64,000 nt of DNA from Ornithodoros turicata (GCF_037126465.1 NC_088206.1:50634841-50698840); one strand, 5' to 3'; positions 46,701 to 57,500 are shown, numbered from the stretch's first letter. The notes: generated from the letters alone by a model not told the origin. Numbers and translations are program-made.

Positions 46701-47209
46701 GGTTCATTCTCTCCAGATACATGCTTGTCATGGCTTACACTTGCTTCCGCTGACATGTTACCAGTTCCACATGCACCTGAAACAGCTTTCTGAATTTCAG
46801 AGCTACCACCTGCAAATTCAGCTTCAGTTTGCTGACTGGGACGGCTGCCTTCTTCTTCATCAATAACTTTTTCCATACTTTCTTCACTGTAACCAGGCTG
46901 TGAGTTGTCATCCTGATCTGAACTAGTCCTTGCTGGCTCCCTATGTGCTTTTCTTTTGGCCATCCTTGGTGATGCACTGAGGCTTGTCAACAGTCGCTTA
47001 GCACCAAGGACCTTGTTAGTGATTCTTAACTTCGACTTAGCTGGCTTTTTTAGCTTGATGCGGACTCCGCTACAGCTAGGTTCGCTGATGTCACTACACA
47101 TTCCACCCATGTTGCCTGTTGTGATGCTTTGAGAAGTATTCACAGCTGAAACAATGGCATTAGGCTGCATAGCTAAGTCAGCAGTATTATTGTTGACATT
47201 ATCAATCTG
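45963..47209 (-). pseudogene. Inverted middle segment S2 of the zinc-finger gene
   Basis: The minus strand reads IDNVNNNTADLAMQPNAIVS, then SGVRIKLKKPAKSKLRITNK, an acidic Gln/Ser linker, and about six acidic repeats of 45-49 residues with QKPSSPVNKNVSQPAEADES as a typical start. A TCA to TAA change makes a stop at 46270-46268 in an otherwise open frame. There is no start codon of its own that fits; its first codons continue in frame from the NAVQTSQ end of the plus-strand N-terminal segment. Confidence 0.6.
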
Positions 47210-47325
47210 TTGAACAAGAGATAAACTGATGTTCTGAGGCTGGAACAACATAGAGGGGACAGATACAAACAAAGCCCTCTATGTTGTTCCAGCCTCAGAA
47301 CATCAGTTTATCTCTTGTTCAACAG
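47207..47325. repeat. Perfect 51-bp palindrome with 17-bp loop
   Basis: The arms 47207-47257 and 47275-47325 are exact reverse complements (both contain CTGATGTTCTGAGGCTGGAA or its complement). The loop is 47258-47274. It overlaps the left end of the SINE-bearing insertion. Confidence 0.92.
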
Positions 47326-47466
47326 GTGCCGCTTGCGTCGATTTCCGTCGTATGAATGTGTGTATGAGTGAGCAAAAATGTAAGAGTGAAAGGAGGGTGA
47401 GTGAGAGTGAGTGGCTGGTTTGTCGTCCCTTCAGATGACGCACCCCGAAAGTCGCTGGAGAGGCGT

Positions 47467-47545
47467 GTTAGCTTAGCTCAATTGGTAGAGCCCTGGACCG
47501 GCAATCCAGAAGATGTGGGTTCGATCCCTACAGCTGGCTAACCTT
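47467..47545 (+). mobile_element. tRNA-like SINE head (Ala-GGC-like)
   Basis: TTAGCTCAATTGGTAGAGCC, an anticodon arm CTGGA/TCCAG with loop CCGGCAA, and a T-arm with GGTTCGATCCC are all present. Loop position 33 is C rather than the usual T, and the unit sits inside a flanked insertion, so a SINE is likelier than a true tRNA gene. Confidence 0.65.
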
Positions 47546-47577
47546 TTCAGTGACTTTCATCTTTCATCATTATCAAT

Positions 47578-47617
47578 CTGGCTCGTTTGCACCGCGTTCA
47601 GCCGGTTTGTCACCACA
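47578..47617 (-). other. Fused junction sequence (T2'/T1')
   Basis: 47599-47617 is an inverted copy of 49625-49643 (TGTGGTGACAAACCGGCTG). 47578-47600 is an inverted copy of 45940-45962 (23 bp, beginning TGAACGCGGTGCAAAC). They overlap by two bases (TG). The two gene ends that flank the inverted block are thus found joined inside it. Confidence 0.85.
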
Positions 47618-48403
47618 TGTGACAGTATCCCGCTCTTCTGCTTGGTGGTGCGCCACTGAGTCACTATCCACTTCACATTTTTTGTTGTCTTTTCTTATTT
47701 CACCTTCGACTAGTGCGGCGCCAACAGAATTTGGAATTTCTCCTACGGCTCCGTTAGCAAGTTTGTCTTTCTCTTCGCAAACAACCGTACCTGCTGTCTG
47801 GGACACCTCATCGTCTGCAGGGCTGCTTTGTTCTTGTACATCGTTACCTTGTTCCAAAGCATGTACCACATCACGATCCAAGCTGCCATCTTCTGTACTT
47901 CCTATGTCTGTTATGTTTTCTGATGGTTCATCCTTTCCTACAGGCTGCGGTACATTGCTGTTTACAGACCCGTTTAGTGTTTGTATATCGTTACGTTGTT
48001 CCAAAATATGTGCCTCTTCACAATCCAAGCTGCTTCTTTCACCCGCTACATTGTTTGATGATTCGTCCTCTCCTGTAGGCTGTGACACGTTCTGGTTTAC
48101 AGGGCTGCTTGGTTTTTGTAAGTCATTACTTTGCTCCAATGCATTTGCCCCACCACAATCCAAGCTACTATTTTCTGTACTTCCTTCATCTGTTACATTT
48201 TCTGATGATTCGTCCTCTCCTGCAGGCTGTGACATATTCTGGTTTACAGGGCTGCTTGGTTTCTGTATGTCATTATGTTGTTCCAAAACATGTTCCTCTT
48301 CATGATCCAAGGCGCTTCTTTCAGCTGCTGCATTTTTTGATGATTCATCTGCTTCTACAGGCTGTGACACATTCTTGTTTACAGGGCTGCTTGGTTTCTG
48401 TAT

Positions 48404-49436
48404 GTCATTACTAGGGCCAGGATTTTTAGGCATTTGCCTAAAAATGCCTATAAATGCCTAAACTGAACATTTTCATGCATAAATGCCTTTTCCAAGTTTC
48501 GTGCCTAGAATTGCCTATTCGAGGCAATTTGGGACTGGACCTTCTTACTTCCATGTTATATATCACGGCGGAACGCGAGGTTTTGTCCCCTTCCAACACA
48601 CATTTATTCTCGTCGCAACCTTGACGACTATATAGGGCAACCATCGCGTCACAAAGCCTGAAAATACGTTGACCCCTCCGATAGCCATCTTTTCTGCACT
48701 CCTGTGACTCATCGACCCTTCTTAAGAGGGATACGTTGACCCCCTCGATAGCCTCCTACCGTGGGCCTCTGTGACTCACGGACAGGTAACCTCCTTAACA
48801 GAAACTCGTGTGAGGCTAGCTTTTTGTGTGTCCTGTCGTAGAGTAGAGTTAGTTAACAAGGCTGCTCACTGCATCGGTTGGTTGCCATCAGTACAACGCA
48901 GTGAACCGAAAATTTCTCCTGCCTGTCGACGAACATGAAAAAGCTAGAAACAGTTGGCATTTCTTTGAATGAATCTCTAAAGATCCTACAACGTGTCCGC
49001 TCGGCGCTCCAATACCTGGAAGAGAAAGGCTCCAGAGCCACCACGAAGATGGAGGCACTCATTCAAAAGAATCGGACACTTTCCACACTGCTGAAGATTG
49101 GAGAGATCCTAAATGGCGAGGACACACCGACGAGATTTCATGTTTCAAGTTTGCACCTGTGACGTCATGTGACGTGGAAAGAAGCTTCTCCCGCTACAAG
49201 GCCCTATTTAGAGCAAACAGATCAAGTTTCAAGTTCGCAAACTTGATCAAGTTTCAAGTTTGCAAACTTGAGAACGACTTTCATTGTGCCATGCTACGAG
49301 AATAGTGAAGAAATGAGTCAATAGAATCTTACAATGTTATTGTGCCTATATTTGCCTATTTCGCTGTTTTTAGGGCCTAAATGCCTGCCTATCTCGCACT
49401 TTTTTAGTGCCTAAAAATCCTGGCCCTAGTCATTAC
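48404..49436 (+). mobile_element. hAT transposon remnant, 1017 bp, with perfect 8-bp duplication
   Basis: The element 48412-49428 begins TAGGGCCAGGATTTTTAGGC and ends with its reverse complement. GTCATTAC flanks it (48404-48411 and 49429-49436). It lies inside a coding repeat; removing it and one duplication restores the repeat frame. The interior has a diagnostic hAT C-terminal dimerisation motif (SCDVERSFSRYKALFRANR) at about 49150-49225, and a short frame at 48935-49162. Confidence 0.93.
48935..49162 (+). pseudogene. Remnant of hAT transposase
   Basis: 75 codons starting MKKLETVGISLNESLKILQR end at a stop just before the CDVERSFSRYKALF motif, which continues in another frame. The Asp/Glu catalytic core and the zinc finger are missing, so this is an internal-deletion derivative. 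Confidence 0.6.
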
Positions 49437-49624
49437 GTTGTTCCAAAACATGTTCCTCTTCATGATCCAAGGTGCTTCTTTCAGCTGCTGCATTTTTTGA
49501 TGATTCATCTGCTTCTGCAGGCTGTGACACATTCTTGTTTACAGGGCTGCTTGATTTCTCTATGTCATTACATTGTTCCAAAACATGTTCCTCTTCATGA
49601 TCCAAGGTGCTTTCTGCAAGCTTG

Positions 49625-52600
49625 TGTGGTGACAAACCGGCTGTTGGTATGGAACCACAAGAAAAGATGCAAGTGGCTCCGATAGAAGCAACCTTGGAAC
49701 AAGCAGGTACGTCTTCACAAGGACGAAAGAGAAAACGACCCCGAAGGAAAACTTCAAGGAAAAATAACCAGAGCACCACAACTGTCCTTCCGAGCAACGA
49801 ATTAGGCTCCAGCAGCGACAACAAAAGGCAAAAGGCTGACCAAAGGAAGGTAGCCGCGAAAAGGGTTCTACCTGCGCATCAGTGTTCACTTGTGCAAGCG
49901 TCCCTAGACAATTTTGTGGCAAGAAAGCCCGATGATGAATCTTCAGACAGCAACGCAATGTCTTGGCAGGCAGACTCCGAAGACGAAACGTCGGGTTCTC
50001 GATCATCGCAGGATGTCCTACCACTAGCAAAGAAGAAGTGCAGACTTGCCAATAAACGGAAACTTTCACGGAGCTTGGTGGAGCGTCGTGACGTGGCCAC
50101 TCAATGTGTAACTGAAGACCAAACCACCAATATTTGGTTCGAGTTTTATGATGCAGAACCCAAAGAACGCACTAAAATGATCAAGAGAAACCATTTTACG
50201 CAAACAAATGCTCGCATGATTGCGACACTGGACTACAAGAAATGTGAAGCGCATCCAAAAAGAACAAAGAAATACCACTGCGGGGTGGCAGCATGTCCAT
50301 TCAAGGGCATGCCGAGTGAAATAATCGCGCACGTCAAAGCGAGGCATTCCAATTACAAAGAGCTGGTATGCAAATGCTGTAAGAAAAGACACGAGTCCCT
50401 CGCCCTTTTTGTTTGTCACCTTGGGAGTAAAAGTTGCAACGGAGGAACGATGGAAGAAGACGAGGATGCCGACGAGGGAGGATCGTCTTCTGGAGGAGAA
50501 GACGTTGTGGAAGTGGGTTCAGATGACGGCGAGGTTCCCGAGACCATTGCTTCTAGACCAGCAGATGTGGAAAAGTTGGGACAGGATCCTGCACCAGTGG
50601 TTAAGTCACCCGCTGTTGTTTCAAGGCACATTTTAGTAGTGCTGTCTGAGGAGTTCATGTTTATACGTGGGACTTTGCTCCCACAGAGTATACCTTTGTT
50701 GTCGCTGGGAGAGGTTGCCGAGCAACTAAAGGCAGGTGTGACATATTCAAGATGCTTACTACAGTTAAGCCCAACAGTAGATGTCAGCTTTTTGTGTACC
50801 CCTCACCATGGCTGCATCAAAATGGGTCTACTCAGATCACATCCACATGCAATCTATCGTAAGATGGCACCATATTTGGACACTGGTAAGAAAGCAACAC
50901 TGTCGTCACTCCTGCAACACGTGCATGGGCAGCTCGGCTACGTCACGCGGGCTATAATAAAAGCGCTTGTGCTTTCTGCCAGAGGCTCTGCACTCGTAAC
51001 CAAAGGTATGACGTGCTTTCTTCAGTCTTTGATACATGTGTGCGTCGTGCAACCAGGCATGATTGCCATGCAGTTGTGATCATAGTCTTGTGTAACTGCA
51101 GGTTTTTCTCTTCCAGGGATCTGCGCACCTTCTGACACACTTTCTGTGTCAGAACCCGTCGAGCTTGAGTCGGAAATCAACACGGTTGTGTCCGTATCAC
51201 CACGAATTGCATCTCCAGAACTACAGCAGACTAGGTCAGCTGAAACAGCTGGACAGGTTTTGTCCGAACCAGTTGCATGTGAACCTGTTGTACCAAGTAC
51301 TGCGAGTGAACCAGGGTTCCCTTCACTGTTACTTCAGACCCCAAGTGAAACGTCACTCGTGATTCCCATGGTGGTTGATCAGGATGTGCAGTCATGTGTC
51401 CTAATGACTCCAACAAAAGAACTCAACAAGATGCTGCAGCCTGTTGTCAAGGAGATCTCTCCCAGTGTGAGTTCACTACGTGCACAAAACTCAAACTTTT
51501 TGCAGCGACATGATGGTGGTGGAAAGTTCCCAAAGTTGGTTCCAAAGATTTGGTCTCCTTATACTATGCGTTCAGTCATCCACAAACTTGAAGGGGGCAA
51601 AGTTCGGGGACAAAAGCTGCCGTTGCCTCTCATAGTGAAAAACAAAGTTGCTGTCACAGATCAGTTGGGTACACTGGCTCATCGTAGTCCTGTACCACGG
51701 CTACTGTTCAATATTAGACCATTTTCATCTCCAGTAACTGCTGGAATCATGATCAACAGATATCCAACCACAACTTTAATATCTCCTGGGTACCTCATCA
51801 AAGGTGCACCAACCCCGGCGCCAATATCTACTGGATACATTTTCAGTGGTACACCACCCTCAGCTCCAGTTCCTGTTCGATCCATGAGCTGTATTGCTAC
51901 ACTTTCAACTTCAGCATGTGTTGGGTCTGTCAACATAGTTACAACACCTTCAACTTCAACGTCTTCTAAATCTGTCAGCTCTAGTGCAACACCCTCAGCT
52001 CCAGTGTCTGCTAAATCCATCAGCTGTATTACACCACTTCCAACTTCAGCATCCACTGCATCCAGCAGCTGCATTACAACAGCCTCAACTTCAGCATCTA
52101 CTATATCCAGCAGCTGCATTACAACACCAAGTTCAAGCAATCCGTCAGAAGCGGTACCTGTCCAACGACCAAACATTTTGGTGATGGGTGCGGAGGCACC
52201 TTTAAGTGATGATGCACCTGTAAGCCTTCACCAAGCTGACGCTGATGCCACACACAAAAGAATACAACAACAGAGGGGTCTGCAAGGCGTGAGTAAACCC
52301 AGTCATACATCAGTTAAGTGCCAAGATATGCTTATTAAAGAACAAAAGAGCAACCCAAGCATTCCCGAAACACAGGGTGTCACCACCACAAAGACACCTT
52401 CTCAGTCTGGCACAGCTTCAATGAGCATGTTGAAGTACAAGTATGTATTCCAGTCAGCCCTGGAACGTGCCATGCGGTGCTCTGAAACACAGGTGAAAGA
52501 GCATGACTCAAGGAGTAAGCATGAAACCTTAAGTAGAGATATTTCAGAAGTCCCAAAACCAAGTGCAGCTGCATCGTGCATTGTTACTGATGTGTTTCTC

Positions 52601-55600
52601 TGCGAGTGCGGTTTCCAAGCTGTCTCCAAGACAACGCTAGAGGAGCACATCCGTGTTAACCACGTTGGAGAACACCACGGCTGTCGCATTTGTTCGCTTC
52701 GCTTTCCAGAACTGAAACAGCTAGAGCAACACTTCTTGCAGCATGTAAAAATTGTGTCAACGCAGTGGGAGGCTGTCAACAGCCAAAAAGCGTCACCCGA
52801 TGTTTCAAGAAACAGTAAAGATGCAGAACGCTCTGCTCCAGCTTCTGGAAGCAACAGCTCATATCAGAAAACCACTGCTGAGGTTGCAGAAGTAAGAAAA
52901 ACTGAGCTAGTCCGTCCTGCATGTGCCCCATCTCCTTCTCTCCTTGAAGCTTTAGACACACAAGAACCGAAAGATTCTTGCAGACAGTTTCAAAGCAGTA
53001 CGAGTGGGCACAAAGAATCCACAAAACCACCACCTCTGTTAAAAAGGCCCAATGACCATGGTGTTGTAAAGAGAGAACTTTCGCCACACACTGTACATGT
53101 TATAGACATCTCGTCCGACTCTTCAGACGAGGAGACCTCTGGAGCCGAGCTCCTTAAAAGCACTGTGAAGGAGAAGCCCTTCTGTGCCAATCTTCGTCCA
53201 GGTCTTGTTGGACCCGAAGCACTTAAACCTTTCTTTAAATGCGTAATTGAAGATTGCACATTCACTGCCACTGAGGTGAAGGAGTTTGCGATTCACCTTG
53301 CATCCCATCCTACTTCAGATTTGAGTGGTCTCCGGTGCATCTATTGTGGGCAGAAGTTTGACGTCATCAATGAAATGGTGTCGCACATGGCCTCAAAACA
53401 TGGCAGGCGTGTCTACCAGTGTGGCTGGTGTGTGTACCGAGCAGCGGCTCGGCCTCTGCTCATGCTGCACTTGCGCTTCTCGCATGATGGTTGTGAGCCT
53501 GTACTCTATAAGTGTGACCAACTGGATTATAGTGTGGATCCAGCACCGGAACCAATCAAGCCTGCAGACTATCGCTGTAGTGTGAAAAACTGCAAGTTCA
53601 GCTGTTTCAGCTCTCAACGGTTCGCACATCACTACAAGAGACATCACAGTGATGCAGTGGTGTTTCATTGCCCAAACTGTGATAGTGAGCTCAGATCAAG
53701 AGACAGCCTTATTGAGCATTTAGTGGTGCATGGCTTGAACACGGTGCAGTGTGTCTATTGTCTGTGTGGAACGAAAACTTTCCAAGAGATGCTGAAACAT
53801 ATATGTGACAACCACGCAGACTGTGAACTCAACTTCCTCATCCGGACACAGCAAGAGCGGACCAACTACAAGGAATTCATTAGTGATGCCAGCAAGCGAG
53901 CAATATTTTTTCCAGACGTGGTAAGTCCGCAAGCGGAAGTACTGAAAGGGGCTGACACCAGTCCAGCACTGGTTAAAGAAACAGGGTCTGCAAAGCCTTG
54001 TCCATTCTGTGAAAAACATGTCTCGAGCTTATCTGACATTATGCACCATTGTGCAGATGAGCACAAGATAGAGCTTTCTATTTCCATCATACTGGACTTG
54101 CTCCTAAAAAAGACAAAGTTGGGAGCTCCTGTCCACTTGGGCTGTCAGTTCTGCTCCTTTAAAGGCACTGACCCTGATGACCTGAAGGCCCATATATACC
54201 AAGAATTTTCGCATGTGCCAAAGTCTGCAAACGATGCAGAGGAGTGCAGCTCACAGCACAATCTTGGTTTTGAAGAGTGGGTACAGAAGTTAGTAGATGA
54301 CAGCCTAAAAATTCCAGAGAAGCTCACAAAGCCTTACGGATGTGTGCAGTGCAAAGAAAATTTCCATAGTAGTGATGATCTGCGTGTCCATCTGTACTCA
54401 CACAAGAAGTACTTCCCACATCACTGTGGTGTATGTGCAGAATCTTTCACAACTGAAGATGAAGCTACAGAACACCAGCGGGAGCAGCATAAAATGGAAA
54501 CTTCTTTCCTGGTACAAGAGGTTAGGTTAGCCAATGTTGAACAAGTAATAGATGAAGCCATTGAGGTTCAAATCAACATGATTCAAGAGCGGATGCAAAA
54601 CTCCAAATCCAAACATTGTATCTGGGATGACTGCACGTACCATTCCTCTGAGAGAGTAACTCTGCTGAGACATATGAATAATGTACACCTGACAAAACAT
54701 TGCACGTGTTCCTTGTGCAGCTTTGCTTCCTACAGTGAAAAGGTCATGAACTGGCACAGCAAAAGCCACCTCTGCACGAGTGGTGGCAATCCACAAACTC
54801 CACCTCCTGCTGAGGTTCTCGTAGAGGCTACTGTGCACAGCACCCCAACTCCTAAGCCACGTGGTTCATTCAAGTGTGGCTACTGCAAGTTCCGAGGAGA
54901 CTCATCCATTGCCATACGTGAACATGCTGCCATAGCTCATCGTGGTTTGCCCGTCAAGTTGGTTGTGCCACCACGACCCATGAACGATGTTCTCGTACCA
55001 GTGCTTAATTATTCTGTTGACCCTCAACCCAGAGCTGCACCACAAACACAGGATAGCAGACGGCTTACTCCTTCAGGTGCACCAGCAAAGCCGGCGTCTG
55101 TTTCTTCCACAGGCGCTCGTTCTGAGCATATGCGAGGCAAGCCTTTGCGCTGCAACAAGTGCTCCTTTCTTGCACCCTCTGAAAGGATATTAACGATCCA
55201 TCGCTCAAATCTGCACGAATCTGACTCGGATGAGTCTGAGCAGTCCCATTCTGATGAGGAAGTTGTGCCGACACGGAACCTTTCGGGAAATCTCTCCACG
55301 TCAAGTCGAGCTGTGCACACAGATGATGCGGGTGTCTCATCGACAACATTGGGATTTGCAGAAAAGGTGCCCAAAAAGATGGCAGCAGTTTCCAACCAAA
55401 TGCCATCAAAACTCCCTCCGAAGAGCAAGAACGTTTCACCAGCCCTTGCAAGCTTGGGACCCAGCTCCAGCAGCGTGAAAAAGAGTATGGCACTTACTCA
55501 TAAGTGCACCATTTGCCAGATGGAATTTTTAAGCCGTAATAACCTGTGCAGTCACCTTAAAGTTAAGCATCACTACTACGCTCTATGTGACTACTGCGAA

Positions 55601-55933
55601 AAAGGACTTATGAATAGGAAACAAGTAGCTGGTCACTCTGAAAAAGTACATCCTTTGCTTCCAATCAAGTACTGCATAATCACAAGGGACGGTTTGTGCT
55701 CATCGCCTCGTGAGGATCCAGACGCAGATGGTACAAAGGTCGCATCACACAAAGGACCTGAGGGCTTTTCATGGTACAGGAAGCCAGTAGAACCGATTGA
55801 CTTGGACAAAACTTTTGTCTTGGCAACGGTGCCAGATTTAGGTACGCCGATGCGATTCTGCGCAAGTACGTTCTTTGCCATACACAAACGTAGGCCAGTG
55901 CTTCGCATCAAAGACTTTACGAAGCTTTTTTAG
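49625..55933 (+). CDS. Large C2H2 zinc-finger protein, main body (two exons)
   Basis: Exon 1 runs to 51005, intron 51006-51116 (AAAG|GTATGA ... cttccag), exon 2 51117-55933; phase 1 is kept. From the ATG at 49649 it would give 2057 residues. The frame is open upstream through CGDKPAVG and probably once continued from the repeat region. It has a basic RKRKRPRRKTSRK stretch (nuclear localisation-like), two Cys/His modules in exon 1 (50281-50437), a long Ser/Thr/Pro region, a SUMO-interaction-like VIDISSDSSDEE, and about 18 C2H2 fingers between 52600 and 55655, scattered singly rather than in linked KRAB-style arrays. That layout suggests a transcription or chromatin regulator. No orthologue was recognised. 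AATAAA lies at 56077-56082. Confidence 0.85.
49649..51005 (+). CDS. Zinc-finger gene exon with basic region
   Basis: It starts MEPQEKMQVAPIEATLEQAG if the ATG at 49649 is used. CGVAACPFKGMPSEIIAHVK is a C2H2 finger; CKCCKKRHESLALFVCHL is a second Cys/His module. A polyacidic stretch (EEDEDADEGG) follows. The donor is AAAG|GTATGA. Confidence 0.8.
51117..55933 (+). CDS. Zinc-finger gene exon with ~18 C2H2 fingers
   Basis: 4817 bases begin in phase 1 with GICAPSDTLSVSEPVELES. A low-complexity Thr/Ser/Ala region with recurring SSSCITTASTS-type motifs spans about 51850-52140. Fingers include CIYCGQKFDVINEMVSHMAS, CPNCDSELRSRDSLIEHLVV, CGVCAESFTTEDEATEHQRE and CDYCEKGLMNRKQVAGHSEK. The stop is TAG at 55931-55933. 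One uninterrupted exon this long is unlike the fragmented RIN gene next door. Confidence 0.88.
51845..52145 (+). repeat. Imperfect coding repeats, Ser/Thr-rich
   Basis: Six or more units of about 60 bp repeat ACACC or ACAAC, TCAACTTCAGC and TCCA.CAGCTG, encoding S-T-S-A-S..S.SCITT. The region drifts in copy rather than being exact. Confidence 0.65.
53095..53140 (+). other. SUMO-interaction-like motif in the zinc-finger protein
   Basis: VIDISSDSSDEE combines a hydrophobic V-I-D-I core with a following acidic/serine tail, the usual form of a SUMO-interacting motif. It sits before the main finger region. Confidence 0.5.
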
Positions 55934-56743
55934 ATTTCTTTACTTGAACGTGCTTGGTTGAAAGTGAAAGCATGCGAGTCCAAATGCTGTCATCTATTTT
56001 TTATTGTTTTGTACTTCATTGCTATGAAAACAAGGGTGATCTATGAATGATGTTGATTTCCTTATTAGACACTCGTAATAAACGGAATTGTTGAACTTAT
56101 TATTAAACTTGCACTGGAGTCAGAGACACTTGCCTGTATGTTTCACAAAGGGATACTTGTGAACTAATGCAATTCATCAAGTCTGGGGTGATTTAGTTCT
56201 GCCAAAACTGAGACTGGCTGAACCAAAGTGGGACTTTGTCTGCACAAAAGTGTCGGAAGAGCCTGCCACTACTCAGGTCTAGGTGCTGGAGGGCCCAGTT
56301 CCCTTCCATCCCTCACACTTTATATGTGCCCCCTCATTGAACTTTAGAGGGGCACTAAAGTGCACAAAATTATCCTGTCCTACTTAAGAAGGCCGATAGT
56401 GCAGAACTGTCTCTCATTGATATCCTCAAACTATTTGTCAAATCATCATGGGAGATCGTTTTGAGGAGACCTCTCCTCATTGTTGTGCTTCTGGAGAAGG
56501 AGAGGGAAAGGGATCAAATCTTTGATCTTCAGTACTCCTTTAGCAATGATGCAAGCTGTGCCAGCCCTTCTGAGGATGCAGATCTTGAAAGTCAAAACCA
56601 AGGCTACAGCCATATTGGAGGTGCATGGAAATAACTTGAATGCGGTAAAATGAAGCATACTACACACAGCTCTCCTCCAATGAAGGGCCTTCCCTCAGAT
56701 GTTTGTGATAGTGTAACGTAAAAAAGCGAAAGATTACTCTGAA

Positions 56744-56882
56744 GCAGTGGTTTACCCAGAATTTCGTCCTTGCAAGGGGGTGTATTTACATGCTTTTGAC
56801 AAAATATTGTGCAATCTCACAAATTTTAGGGGGTCTCCTCCAGATTATTGGGGGGGGGGGGGGGGGTGTGGATAAATCACCG
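56744..56882. mobile_element. Small hAT-like MITE (139 bp), second copy
   Basis: It matches 5513-5660 along its length, including CAGTGGTTTACCCAGAATTT, TGTATTTACATGCTTTTGAC and the G-run. Flanking octamers CTCTGAAG and CTCTGCAG agree at 7 of 8 positions. Confidence 0.7.
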
Positions 56883-57292
56883 CTCTGCAGCAGTCTGCGG
56901 AAGCCATTGTTGCTAATGCGCCATAAAAATACTATTCAGCAGCAACAGTCTGCGGAACTGTCGGGGTCCTGACACACATATTTGCTCGTTCCAGATCTGT
57001 GCTTGTGCCCGTGGCGGCATTTATGTCTGTAGCAAATTTCCCACTTCCCCCGGTGGCGATAAGTAGAGACCGGCCCTGACTCACTCTCACATTACTATTG
57101 CACATTATTTTTAAGAGTGTACATGGTACCAGTTATGAGAGCCGTATGCGGTTAAAGGAGCAATGACGTGACATTTAACGTCGCTCGTAATCAATCCTGC
57201 CTCGTCTGTCAAGCTGTCCACCAGGAGTCACCATGCAAAATATTTTCGTTCTGCTGTGCGTTATAGCTGTGCAATTGAATTTACAATTTACG

Positions 57293-57440
57293 CCTCCCCC
57301 CCCCCCCCCCCCAAAAAAAAAAAAAAGTCTGCCAATAGATTGCATTTCCCTCTCTCCCCTACCCTACTACGCGCTCCGACAAAGAAACCGCTCCCCCCCC
57401 CCCAAGCCGAGGGTCTGTATATCCGCCCCTGCTCTATTCG
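57293..57440. repeat. Second copy of the 40535-40690 repeat
   Basis: A C-run and A-run are followed by ATTTCCCTCTCTCCCC, CGACAAAGAAACCG and CCGAGGGTCTGTAT. It is in the same orientation as the first copy. Confidence 0.55.
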
Positions 57441-57500
57441 GACATTTTCGCTGGGAACGGTCAAGTTCGGATAAACGGGAGTTGACTTGATTGTAGTTAT

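Larger units (their letters stand above)
47197..47580 (+). mobile_element. SINE-bearing insertion with 13-bp target duplication
   Basis: CATTATCAATCTG occurs at 47197-47209 and 47568-47580; the insert between them is 358 bp. It contains a perfect 51-bp inverted repeat at its left end and, from 47467, a tRNA-like head (A-box TTAGCTCAATTGG, B-box GGTTCGATCCC) with a short body before the duplication. Such duplication lengths fit LINE-mediated insertion. Tick genomes carry tRNA-derived SINEs of this type (Ruka). Confidence 0.75.
47800..49610 (-). repeat. Coding tandem repeats, right array (split by a hAT element)
   Basis: The units are of the same kind as those at 45963-46700. Three successive units (ADESSKNAAAERS, SENVTDEGSTENSSLD, QPTGEDESS.NVAGERS types) appear in the same order in both arrays, which points to duplication of a single ancestral array. 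Confidence 0.8.
47618..49624 (-). pseudogene. Inverted middle segment S1 of the zinc-finger gene
   Basis: The minus strand reads about six more 45-49-residue acidic repeats (for example ESTLDHEEEHVLEQ, QKPSSPVNQNMSQPAGEDES), then a unique tail DEVSQTAGTVVCEEKDKLAN through AEERDTVTCGDKPA. A hAT element (48412-49428) splits one repeat. The CGDKPA end is in the same frame as CGDKPAVGMEPQ at the start of the plus-strand zinc-finger body. Nine bases of unassigned sequence (about 49616-49624) lie at the right edge. Confidence 0.6.
55934..57500. other. 3' flank of the zinc-finger gene
   Basis: AATAAA at 56077-56082, about 145 bases after the stop, is a likely polyadenylation signal. The MITE at 56744-56882 and a dispersed repeat at 57293-57440 follow. 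No other gene is seen. Confidence 0.5.

Noticed and set aside
46012..46866. Long plus-strand frames over the repeat array (also 47550-48305 and 48082-48414) with recurring Cys and Phe
   Set aside because: They are the antisense of the acidic repeat array. The minus-strand reading is hydrophilic, regular and joins in frame to the flanking coding sequence.
47467..47545. Functional tRNA-Ala(GGC) gene
   Set aside because: C at loop position 33, imperfect acceptor pairing, and location inside an insertion flanked by a 13-bp duplication point to a SINE.
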